From assembly GCF_026965555.1 (NCBI RefSeq), contig NZ_CP114040.1, positions 7,786,001-7,850,000 on the forward strand: 64,000 bases of DNA, written 5' to 3'. This stretch comes from Nannocystis punicea. GTDB taxonomy: Bacteria > Myxococcota_A > Polyangia > Nannocystales > Nannocystaceae. Below are positions 34,077 to 41,790 of this stretch, one piece after another; position 1 is the first letter of the stretch; each line of letters begins with the position of its first letter. The translations under genes and the position numbers were made by a program. Below the pieces are notes generated by a model. The model did no database searches and was not told the DNA's origin. It saw only the letters and a list, made by a program, of their open reading frames with translations.

Positions 34077-35201
34077 ATGCCACTTACGCATCGCTTCCCC
34101 CTCCCCCTTTCCCTCTGCCTGCTCCTCGCCGCCTGCACCGACCCGGGCTCGACCACCGACGGCAGCTCGACCGACGCCGGACCGACGACCACCACGACCG
34201 CTCCGTCGACCACCGTCGACGAGCCGACAACCACGACCGGCGTCGACACCACCACCGGCGACACCGCCACCACCGTCGCCACCACCGTCGACACCACCGG
34301 CGAGACCACCACTGTCGATACCACCGGCGTCGACACCACTTCGGCGGGCCAGGAGTGCCCGCCGGTGAGCGGCACCTTCGGCCCCGCCGGCGGCGAGCTC
34401 TCGCTGTGCGGCGCCACCCTGCGCGTCCCCACCGACGCAGTCGCCGAGGACGTCGTGTTCGGCATCGAAGTCGTCGATCCGCCCGTCGACCCGCCGTTCG
34501 AGCAGGAGTTCGCCTCGCCGGTGTTTCGCTTCACTCCGGACGACGTCGCCTTCGCTCAGCCGGTCGAGCTGATCTTGCCGCGCCCCGTCACCGACGCTCG
34601 GATCTCCCTCGGCCGCTACGCCCCCGAGGACGACGCGTTCTGGATCGTCGAGGCCTGCAAGGTCACCGACACCACGATCTCCCAGAGCTTCTTCCAGCTC
34701 GGCACCTTCGCCGCCCTGCGCGGCACCTACGACTATCCGGACAGCACCTCCGGCCTCGGCGACGGCAGCGTCGAGCTCGAGATCCTCGGCACCACCGCGA
34801 CCTTCCCGATCGACATGAGCGGCTTCGGCATCTACGCCGACGCCGAGGACGGCAGCCGCACCGTCACCGTCAAGACCATGCGCGAGATCGACGACGGCCT
34901 CGAGTCGCTGCGCATCGACTTCGCGGTCGACAGCTCCGGCGACATCGCCAGCCTGATCGCCGTCGAGTGGCTCTCCACCGCCAACGGCGGCGGCGGCTAC
35001 ACGTACATCGCCGATCTCATCGGCTCCGACGGCGTCATCACCCTCACCGACAACGCCGACAATCACTTCGCCGGCGAGCTCGGCGCCAACGTCCACGGCG
35101 GCAACCCGCCCCACGACGAGCCGCTCCACGCGACCTTCGACTTCACCGTCGAGAAATACACCTTCCCGCCCGAGCTCAGCTGCTTCGGCGGCGGCGGCTG
35201 A
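34077..35201 (+). CDS. Thr-rich lipoprotein with ZU5-like domain
   Basis: 374 residues. Signal peptide and lipobox (C-L-L-L-A-A-C), then about 70 residues of Thr/Asp/Val repeats. The next domain has F-G-P-A-G-G-E-L-S-L-C-G-A-T-L-R-V-P and F-R-F-T-P-D-D-V-A-F-A-Q-P-V-E-L-I-L-P, which fits a ZU5-like beta fold. The C-terminal part is beta-rich with few motifs and ends F-G-G-G-G. It is predicted to be surface-exposed. The gene's last 26 bp overlap the 3' end of the convergent beta-propeller gene. Function unknown. Confidence 0.75.
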   Translation: MPLTHRFPLPLSLCLLLAACTDPGSTTDGSSTDAGPTTTTTAPSTTVDEPTTTTGVDTTTGDTATTVATTVDTTGETTTVDTTGVDTTSAGQECPPVSGTFGPAGGELSLCGATLRVPTDAVAEDVVFGIEVVDPPVDPPFEQEFASPVFRFTPDDVAFAQPVELILPRPVTDARISLGRYAPEDDAFWIVEACKVTDTTISQSFFQLGTFAALRGTYDYPDSTSGLGDGSVELEILGTTATFPIDMSGFGIYADAEDGSRTVTVKTMREIDDGLESLRIDFAVDSSGDIASLIAVEWLSTANGGGGYTYIADLIGSDGVITLTDNADNHFAGELGANVHGGNPPHDEPLHATFDFTVEKYTFPPELSCFGGGG

Positions 35202-37092
35202 CCTTTCGGCCAGCTCGCCCCGCTGTCGGCGTCGCGGCCGGCTCCTCGGTCGCGCGGTCCTCCCGCGCGGCCGAGCCACCCGCCGCGGCCGCCGAGTCGA
35301 GCAACGCCGCCACCTCGTACTCGCCGAGGCAGCCCGCGCCGGCCGTCACGAGCACCCGGCGCATCGAATCGTAGGCGAGCGCGGCGATGCCGTCGGCCGA
35401 CTCGAGCGTCGCCAGACGCTGCCACACGCCCGCGCCGCGATAGACGTACAGCCACGGCTCCGGGGCGTAATCGGGGTAGCCGACCAGGAACAGCGTCGCT
35501 GACGCCGAATCGAACGCGAGCAGCAGCGCCCCGCCGAGCAGGGACTGCACGCCGTCGCCGAAGTCCGCGGCGAAGCTCGCCCACTCCTCGCCGTCGCACT
35601 CGTATGTCTTCGGGCTGGCGACGTAATTCTTGAGCGTGCCGCCGACGACGATCCACGCCCCGCGCGAGCGATCGAACGCCACCTTGGCCTCCGTGGCGGC
35701 CGGCGCCGCGCCCTTCGCCGGCACCTCGGCCCACCGCTCGCCATCGAACAGCCACGTGTCGCCGAGGCGCTTGGCGCCGCGCACCGGCTCGCCGCCGACG
35801 AGGAAGATCCGCCCGTCTCCGTCGCTGCCGACATTCGTGGTGTCGCGCTCGACGAACTGCGCCGGCCCCTCCGCGACGCGCTGCCAACATTCGCCGGCGA
35901 GGCGAAACAGCTCCCCCGAGAACCCCACCGCGAAGCAGCCGCCCGCGTCCGCGACCAGCGCGAGCGCCGGGGGCGACGGCGCCAGCAGCTGCAGCTCGCC
36001 CTCGACCAGGGCCGAGACCGCCGCCGACTTGTAAGGCCGCTGCGCTGCGCGCGAGAAGTCGCCGTGAGGGGACCCCTGCGTGCCCCAGAACAGCACAGGG
36101 CCGCCGGTGCTCGCCGCCGCGATCGCGGGCACCGGTTGGCCTGCCGGCACCAGCCGCTCCCCGTCGTACCGCGCCAGCGTCGTCGCCACCGTGCCCGGGC
36201 CGAACCACGGGCCGTAGACGAACGTGGTGTCTCGATCGCCGTCGTACGCGGCCCCGCCGTACGCTTCGAGGGCGCCAGCCTCGCGCCGCGACCAGCCGTC
36301 GTCGCCGAGCTCCCACAACAATGCCTCGTGATCTCGCGTCGACCGTTGGTTGTGCAGATACAGCAGATCCCCGCCGCGCGGCGCCTGGGCGAGCGTGTTG
36401 GGCTTCCACGGCAACGTCGGCAGCTCGCCGAGCGCGTGCCAGGCCCGCCCGTCCCAGCCGTGCGTCGCGCAGGTGTCGTTGTCGATGAACACCGCGAGCT
36501 CGCGCCGCCCGTCCCAGCCCGCATACGTCTCGTACGTCCCGGCCTCCGCGAGCGGCGACCCGACGTCGCGCCACACGCCGTCGACGCCGAGCTCGCGCAC
36601 GGTCAACCCGCCGCGGGTCTTTCGCTGCGCCTCGATCTCCAGGCTCATGTCCCGCTGACCGACGAAGTGCACGAGCACGCCGCGCGCCGGGTCGAACACG
36701 AAGCTGTCGCTCGAGGCGACCTGGATCCCGTTCTCCTGCGCCACGGGCTCGAACGTGCGGCCGTTCCACGCTCCCAGCAGCAGACCGGCGCCGAAGCCGT
36801 CGGCGTAGGTCGAGAACAGCCACACCGGCGCCTCGCGGGCGGTGTCGAAGTAGAACGCCTGAGTGTGCAGATACGACGCGGGGAACTTGGGCGGCAGGCC
36901 GAGCACCTCGTTGGCCCCGACCAGCGTACCGGCGCCGTCGGCCCCGACGCGCCAGAGCTGCTGCCGGCCGAGGACGAGCAGCCACAGCTGCTTCTCGCTC
37001 GGGTGCCAGAGCAGGAGGTGCGGATGTCCCGGCGATGCGGGCACAGGGGGCAACGTCGCGGTCCGCAGCGTGCGAGCGGTCAGGGTCGTCAT
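35176..37092 (-). CDS. Cytoplasmic Kelch-like beta-propeller protein
   Basis: 638 residues from ATG 37092; upstream in-frame starts would include the hyphen-like palindrome region and poor codons. No signal peptide. The protein is a run of beta-strand repeats with W and G-rich turns (L-L-L-W-H-P-S-E-K-Q-L-W-L-L, G-D-T-W-L-F-D-G-E-R-W, Y-G-G-A-A-Y-D-G-D-R-D-T-T), the pattern of Kelch or related propellers. The tail is basic (R-R-R-R-S-S). The 3' end overlaps the ZU5-like lipoprotein gene by 26 bp. It probably mediates protein contacts; partner unknown. Confidence 0.65.
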   Translation of the reverse strand: MTTLTARTLRTATLPPVPASPGHPHLLLWHPSEKQLWLLVLGRQQLWRVGADGAGTLVGANEVLGLPPKFPASYLHTQAFYFDTAREAPVWLFSTYADGFGAGLLLGAWNGRTFEPVAQENGIQVASSDSFVFDPARGVLVHFVGQRDMSLEIEAQRKTRGGLTVRELGVDGVWRDVGSPLAEAGTYETYAGWDGRRELAVFIDNDTCATHGWDGRAWHALGELPTLPWKPNTLAQAPRGGDLLYLHNQRSTRDHEALLWELGDDGWSRREAGALEAYGGAAYDGDRDTTFVYGPWFGPGTVATTLARYDGERLVPAGQPVPAIAAASTGGPVLFWGTQGSPHGDFSRAAQRPYKSAAVSALVEGELQLLAPSPPALALVADAGGCFAVGFSGELFRLAGECWQRVAEGPAQFVERDTTNVGSDGDGRIFLVGGEPVRGAKRLGDTWLFDGERWAEVPAKGAAPAATEAKVAFDRSRGAWIVVGGTLKNYVASPKTYECDGEEWASFAADFGDGVQSLLGGALLLAFDSASATLFLVGYPDYAPEPWLYVYRGAGVWQRLATLESADGIAALAYDSMRRVLVTAGAGCLGEYEVAALLDSAAAAGGSAAREDRATEEPAATPTAGRAGRKVSRRRRSS

Positions 37093-37142
37093 GCGCGCCG
37101 CGCAGGATAAGCGAACGGCGCCCGCCACGGCGCGGATTCGCG

Positions 37143-37158
37143 ACCCCTTTAAAAAGGG
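37143..37158. promoter_or_regulatory. Perfect 16-bp palindrome between divergent genes
   Basis: CCCCTTT-AA-AAAGGGG is a perfect 7-bp inverted repeat and the most AT-rich spot nearby. It sits 51 bp upstream of the beta-propeller gene start (37092), within the space between divergent genes. It could be an operator or promoter element; no regulator is evident. Confidence 0.4.
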
Positions 37159-37440
37159 GGGGCGCTCGTCACCGCCGCCCGGTTCGGTCCGCAAGGACGC
37201 CATGGATCGATCATAGGACCACACTCGCGCCTCAAAGCGACGGGATCGAGACATCCACGAGAGCCCCTACCGATGGCGGCACGCCTGGTGGCGACGGCAG
37301 TGAGGGCAAGGATGCGAGCGCGCCCCCGATCGTGCACGCCTGCGTCCATGGCGCGAGCTCGGGCCAGCGCCGTCGAGTACGCGCGACGACGTCGTGTGCA
37401 GGCTCTGCGACAAGCCGGTACCTGGCCCATGGAGGCTCCG

Positions 37441-38715
37441 ATGAGCCCGCTGCCGAATCGCGTGCGACGGCGTGTAACGTCCGAGCCGCGCGCGCGTGAA
37501 CCCGCCCCATTCATCCAGGCGCGCCACCTGCGAATGGCCCCGCTGGGGCGAACGGATGGGCCTCCGGTGATTGATATTGAGCCGGCGCGCTATCAACAGT
37601 CATTTCTCACCACACCGCTGAGACCGCGCGCTTCCTCTTCACCAGAGCCCGTGGTAGAGTCCCACCCTCGTCAGCATTGGAAAACCGCGGAGCGCGACAT
37701 CATCCGACTCCGACCGAAGCACGAATACAAGCTTCATTCGACCCGCGCGGGGTTGTACGGACTTATGGGAAATTCGAGCGAGAATGACCTGTCATTGCTT
37801 CGGCTCGGGCGAGCTCAACTCGGCTCTCTATGTCGCGCCTTGAACCTGGCAGATCGAGCGGACGAGCTCTTCGAGCCCATGACATTCGTCCTGGGGCCGC
37901 ACGCCGACCACGACCGACGTGAAGGGGTGCGCTTCCCATCGGACGTCTCGGACGATCACACGCCGTTCGAATTCTCGGTCTCCCTCGCCGGACGCGAGCA
38001 ACAGCTGCGGGTCTTGATGGAGACGCCGGGCCCGGACGCCACCCTGGCGACCACGCACACCGCCTGCGTGGCGATGACGGAGCAGCTCGTGCGGCGGCTG
38101 AATCTTCGCGCCGAGCGCCTCCGGCGGGTGGAAGACCTGTTTCAGTCGACTGCCCCATCGGGCAGGTTCTCGCGCTGGCACGCGCTCGAGTTTTCCCCTG
38201 GCCGCCCGATCTCCGTGAAGGTGTACTTCAATCCCCAGCTCCACGGACGCGAGTGCGCAGGCGAGGTCGTCGAGGCCGCGTTGCGCCGACTCGGCCGCCC
38301 GGACGCGTGGGACGAGGTCGTGCGGCGGGCGGCCCGGGGCGAGGCCGACGAGCTGACGTACTTCTCGCTCGATCTCGACGACAGCCCCACGACGCGCGCC
38401 AAGGTCTACGTCCGCCACCACCACGCCACGGCCGAGGAGATCGAGGCCACCCTGGCCGGCACGCGCGAGTACAGCCCCGGGAGCGCGTCGGCGTTCTGTC
38501 GGGCGATGCTCGGCTCGGCGCGGCCGTTCGGCGCCAGGCCGGTGTTCACCTGTCTGTCGTGGGTGGAGGGGGTGCCCGGGCCCAAGCCCACGATCTACGC
38601 ACCGGTCGCCGGCTATGCGCGGGATGACGCGGACGTCCGCGACCGCGTCCTGAGCTTCATGCGTGCCGCCGGGCTGCCGTCCGATGCCTACGAGCGAATG
38701 CTCGCTCCGCCTTGA
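37441..38715 (+). CDS. DMATS-type aromatic prenyltransferase
   Basis: 424 residues if started at ATG 37441; the start is unclear (ATG 37273 and 37765 are also in frame). From the middle on it follows the ABBA-type DMATS fold: F-E-F-S-V-S-L-A-G, I-S-V-K-V-Y-F-N-P, R-A-K-V-Y-V-R-H-H-H-A-T and P-V-F-T-C-L-S-W-V-E-G, then G-P-K-P-T-I-Y-A-P-V-A-G-Y-A. Such enzymes attach dimethylallyl or longer groups to tryptophan or other aromatics in natural-product pathways. The alternating K-x-Y strands bind the diphosphate. No non-ribosomal peptide, polyketide or cyclodipeptide gene lies nearby. The first 100-160 residues use less biased codons than the rest, so the N-terminal part may be overcalled. Confidence 0.75.
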   Translation: MSPLPNRVRRRVTSEPRAREPAPFIQARHLRMAPLGRTDGPPVIDIEPARYQQSFLTTPLRPRASSSPEPVVESHPRQHWKTAERDIIRLRPKHEYKLHSTRAGLYGLMGNSSENDLSLLRLGRAQLGSLCRALNLADRADELFEPMTFVLGPHADHDRREGVRFPSDVSDDHTPFEFSVSLAGREQQLRVLMETPGPDATLATTHTACVAMTEQLVRRLNLRAERLRRVEDLFQSTAPSGRFSRWHALEFSPGRPISVKVYFNPQLHGRECAGEVVEAALRRLGRPDAWDEVVRRAARGEADELTYFSLDLDDSPTTRAKVYVRHHHATAEEIEATLAGTREYSPGSASAFCRAMLGSARPFGARPVFTCLSWVEGVPGPKPTIYAPVAGYARDDADVRDRVLSFMRAAGLPSDAYERMLAPP

Positions 38716-39045
38716 GTTCGACCATCGTTCGCGTCATCGTGTGCCTCGCTGATTTCACGGTTCAAGCCCGCCGGCCGCGTTCCGTGACGGCAACACGGAG
38801 TAGGCCTCGGGCGACAGGTAGATGGTCATGAGCACGACGTCTTCACCGAGTCGACCACCAAGGCGCTCGACGCCATCAGCTACGAACCAGCGATGTACGA
38901 AGAGGCGCTCACCCTGGTGCATCGCTCGTTCGACCATCTGACGCGGTTCGCCGCGCACCTCGAGGCCCATCGCGCGGGTCGGGGCGAGGTGCGACAGCCA
39001 TGAGCGAGCGTACTCGTCGCTCGCCGAATCATCACCCGCCAATCA
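38716..39045. other. Region with two weak antisense reading frames
   Basis: The minus-strand frame 38755-39042 starts with TTG four bases after the OmpA gene stop and encodes 95 residues without motifs. On the plus strand, 38788-39003 stays open and reads H-E-H-D-V-F-T-E-S-T-T-K-A-L-D-A, then A-H-L-E-A-H-R-A-G. It looks protein-like but has no start codon before M-Y-E-E-A. Either could be a gene remnant; I cannot choose. Confidence 0.3.
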
Positions 39046-40551
39046 TCACTGCACCAGGATCAGGAACTCGATGCGGCGATTCTTCGCGCGACCGGCCGCG
39101 GTGCGGTTGGTGTCGAGCGGCTCGTCGGGCCCGGCCCCGCGGGTGGTGAGGCGCGCCGCGTCGACGCCGTGCTCGACCAGGTAGCGGCGGACCGACTCGG
39201 CGCGGCGGCGCGACAGGTCGCGGTTGTACTCGATCCCGCCGGTGCTGTCGGTGTGGCCGGAGATCTCGATTTTCAGGCTCGTGTGCTCCTTCAGCACGCT
39301 GACGGCCCGATCGAGCACCGGCCGCGAGCGCGGCTTGATCGTGTCCCTGTCGAGGTCGAAGTAGATCCCGCGAATCACGCCGATGATCGGCCGCACCGGC
39401 TCGAGGTCGTCGGGGCAGCCGTCGTCGTCGCGGAGCCCGTTGCGGGTCTCGGGCTCGTGAATGCACTGATCGACGTCGTCGAAGATCCCGTCGCCGTCGC
39501 TGTCCGGGATCGGGCAGCCGTCGGGCGCGACGCCGGGGACGTCGGGGCAGCGGTCGCGGCTGTCCAAAAAGCCATCTCCGTCGCGGTCCCGCTCGGGGCA
39601 CCCGTCCGGCGCGATCCCGGGGACGTCGGGGCAGAGGTCGCGGCTGTCCAAAAAGCCATCTCCGTCGCGGTCCCGCTCGGGGCACCCGTCCGGCGCGGTC
39701 CCGGGCTCGAACGGGCAGGCGTCGCCGCGGTCGAGGAAGCCGTCGCCGTCGCTGTCCTTCTCCGGCCGCCGCGTCGGCGACTTGCGCCCCAGCAGCGCCG
39801 ACACTCCGAGCTGGATCTCCGGGTAGCTGACCGCGCCCGCGTCGACCCGCCGCCGCGCCGCCACCACGTCGCGCACGTCGAGCCGCAGCAGCGCGCGGTG
39901 CGACAGGAACAGCTTGACCCCGCCGCCGAAGTGCACGGATTGATCGATGTCGTGCCCGAGCGCGCCGGTGGTGCCGAGGCCCCCGCCGCCGACCAGCACG
40001 AACGGCGCGACGCGCCAGAACGGCAGCTGCGCGATCAGGTTGCCGCGGAAGTTGAAGAGGATCGCGCGGTCCCGCGGCTGGCCGTCGATGACGATCCGCG
40101 TCGGCATCGCGGCCGCCTCGATCTCACCGCCGAGGAACGCCAGCGGATAGAAGCCGAAGCGCCCGCCGAACTGCGGCGCCGCGGTCCGGTACGGCTTGAA
40201 GAACATCGACGCGGGATCGCCGTCCTGCAGCGACGCCAGCTGTCGGTGCGGATCGAACAGCTCGTGGGCGCCGCCTCCGGTGAAGAACACCCCCGCGAAG
40301 GCGCCCAGCTCGAAGGTGTTGCGCTCGGGCCGGCAGCGGCGGATCCACGCCACCTCGCGCGCGTCCTGGCAGCGACTGCCGGCTGCTGCGGGAGAGGATG
40401 GAACGGGAGTCGCCGCGGTCGTGGTCAGGACGGCAGGCGCCGGCGCAGGACCCTCGGAAGGCGCGTGCGAGGGATCCCGGGCGGCCGCGCTCGCAGGGAG
40501 CACGGCGAGGAGCGCGGCGGCGAACGGACCGAGACAGCGGGCGAGGTTCAT
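39046..40551 (-). CDS. OmpA-family protein with thrombospondin type-3 repeats
   Basis: 501 residues from ATG 40551, where a signal peptide begins (M-N-L-A-R-C then a hydrophobic core ending A-S-A-A-A). The first 270 residues are predicted barrel strands. Five D-x-D-G-D-G calcium-binding type-3 repeats follow, with C-P-D-V-P-G-I-A-P-D-G-C-P between. Two are almost identical because of an 84-bp duplication (39561 and 39645). The C-terminal domain is OmpA/peptidoglycan-binding: I-Y-F-D-L-D-R-D-T-I-K, I-S-G-H-T-D-S-T-G and N-R-R-I-E-F-L-I. It should tether outer membrane to murein. Confidence 0.92.
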   Translation of the reverse strand: MNLARCLGPFAAALLAVLPASAAARDPSHAPSEGPAPAPAVLTTTAATPVPSSPAAAGSRCQDAREVAWIRRCRPERNTFELGAFAGVFFTGGGAHELFDPHRQLASLQDGDPASMFFKPYRTAAPQFGGRFGFYPLAFLGGEIEAAAMPTRIVIDGQPRDRAILFNFRGNLIAQLPFWRVAPFVLVGGGGLGTTGALGHDIDQSVHFGGGVKLFLSHRALLRLDVRDVVAARRRVDAGAVSYPEIQLGVSALLGRKSPTRRPEKDSDGDGFLDRGDACPFEPGTAPDGCPERDRDGDGFLDSRDLCPDVPGIAPDGCPERDRDGDGFLDSRDRCPDVPGVAPDGCPIPDSDGDGIFDDVDQCIHEPETRNGLRDDDGCPDDLEPVRPIIGVIRGIYFDLDRDTIKPRSRPVLDRAVSVLKEHTSLKIEISGHTDSTGGIEYNRDLSRRRAESVRRYLVEHGVDAARLTTRGAGPDEPLDTNRTAAGRAKNRRIEFLILVQ

Positions 40552-40782
40552 GGCGGCCGGTGAAGTACCGACCTCCGGCGAGTCGATCGGTCGCCTCGCG
40601 CCGATTGTTCGCGGCGTGAAGTCGCGCCGACCGCAGACCATTCGTGCGAACCATGAAGCCCCCCGGCGCTGCGGTGACCGTCCTCGGCCGCGGCATCACG
40701 TTCATGCGTTGCGGACCTCCCCGAGACCTCGGCGCCCACGGTCCGGTGGAACCTCTCCGCGGCCCGCTTGTCCCCCGCTCGC

Positions 40783-41712
40783 ATGCGAGTCCTCCCGCTC
40801 CTCGCTCTGGGTCTCCTCGGCTGCGTGACGCGTCCCCCACCCGCGCAGCCGCCGACGACCGTCCCGCCGCCGGCCCCCATTTGTGCCTCCTCGCCGTCGA
40901 CGGCGCCCGCGTCCCCGGAGCCGGCGCCGTCGCTACCCGAGACCGAGCCGGCCTGGTCGCTCACGCAGGCCGATGTCCTCCTCCAGCTCGAGGAGGAGCC
41001 GACCTTTGCGGTCGGCTCGGCCATCGACCCGGCTCATCCGTACGGCCGCGTGCCGAGCTTCACGCTCTACCGCGACGGCACCGTCCTCTTCCAGGACGGC
41101 TCGCGGCACCGACGCGGCCTGTTGCAGTATCACATGTTCGAACGGGTCGCCGAGGACCACCTCGAGCACGTGCGGCAGCTCGGCGTGACGCGACTGCACA
41201 GCCACGAAGACGATTGCATCCCCAGGGGGCGCACGCAGCTCTGCGTCGCCGACGCGAGCGTGCTGATCCTGCGCGCCCGCCTGCCCGACGGCAGCGTCCG
41301 CGAGCTCCGCAACTACAACGGCTTCGAGCCCAAGCTCCCCGCCCCGCTCCACGCGATCTACGATCGGATCGCAAGGCTCTCCCAGCCGCGGGGAGGCGCC
41401 GACCATTATCTGCCGCACGCCGCGACCCTCTTCGTCCACCGCGCTCGCCCGCCGTCCGAGCTCGACGCCGCAGTGATCGCCCGCGCGCGCCCGTGGCCGC
41501 TCGGCCCTGAATTGCTGGCCCGCGCCCTGGCGTCCGGCGTGGAGGTGCTCGCGGTCCCGGAGATCCGGACGATGTTCGCCGCGACCGGCACCAACTCGCC
41601 GCAAGACGTCCTGTTCATCCTCGGCGAGGACCTCGTCCACGCGACGATGATCCCGTGGCTCCCCGGCCAGGATCACCGCGCCGCGATCGCCCAGCGGCCC
41701 CGCGACGCATGA
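40783..41712 (+). CDS. Hypothetical lipoprotein
   Basis: 309 residues from ATG 40783, with a short signal peptide and lipobox (A-L-G-L-L-G-C). A Pro/Ser-rich linker of about 40 residues leads to a domain with F-A-V-G-S-A and F-T-L-Y-R-D-G-T-V-L-F-Q-D-G, a pattern I have seen in myxobacterial lipoproteins without assigned function. L-R-N-Y-N-G-F-E-P-K-L-P follows. No catalytic motif is seen. It lies divergent from the OmpA gene and convergent with the WD40 kinase gene, separated from the latter by a hairpin and a 14-bp array. Confidence 0.65.
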   Translation: MRVLPLLALGLLGCVTRPPPAQPPTTVPPPAPICASSPSTAPASPEPAPSLPETEPAWSLTQADVLLQLEEEPTFAVGSAIDPAHPYGRVPSFTLYRDGTVLFQDGSRHRRGLLQYHMFERVAEDHLEHVRQLGVTRLHSHEDDCIPRGRTQLCVADASVLILRARLPDGSVRELRNYNGFEPKLPAPLHAIYDRIARLSQPRGGADHYLPHAATLFVHRARPPSELDAAVIARARPWPLGPELLARALASGVEVLAVPEIRTMFAATGTNSPQDVLFILGEDLVHATMIPWLPGQDHRAAIAQRPRDA

Positions 41713-41716
41713 AGGT

Positions 41717-41736
41717 GAGACCTCGAGTGAGGTCTC
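41717..41736. terminator. Hairpin between convergent genes
   Basis: GAGACCTC-GAGT-GAGGTCTC: a perfect 8-bp stem 4 bp after the lipoprotein stop, followed by GTGTTCGTGAAG without a T-run. It directly precedes the 14-bp array at 41749. Confidence 0.5.
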
Positions 41737-41748
41737 GTGTTCGTGAAG

Positions 41749-41790
41749 ACATGTCTCATACGACATGTCCTCACGAACATGTCTTGCCAT
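41749..41790. repeat. Three-unit 14-bp array at the kinase 3' end
   Basis: ACATGTCTCATACG (41749), ACATGTCCTCACGA (41763) and ACATGTCTTGCCAT (41777) in exact 14-bp register. The array covers the last codons and stop of the WD40 kinase gene on the other strand, so it sets the protein's C-terminus. Confidence 0.8.

Noticed and set aside
38755..39042. Small gene downstream of the OmpA gene
   Set aside because: TTG start, no motif, and the opposite strand has an equally protein-like frame; reported only as an undecided region.
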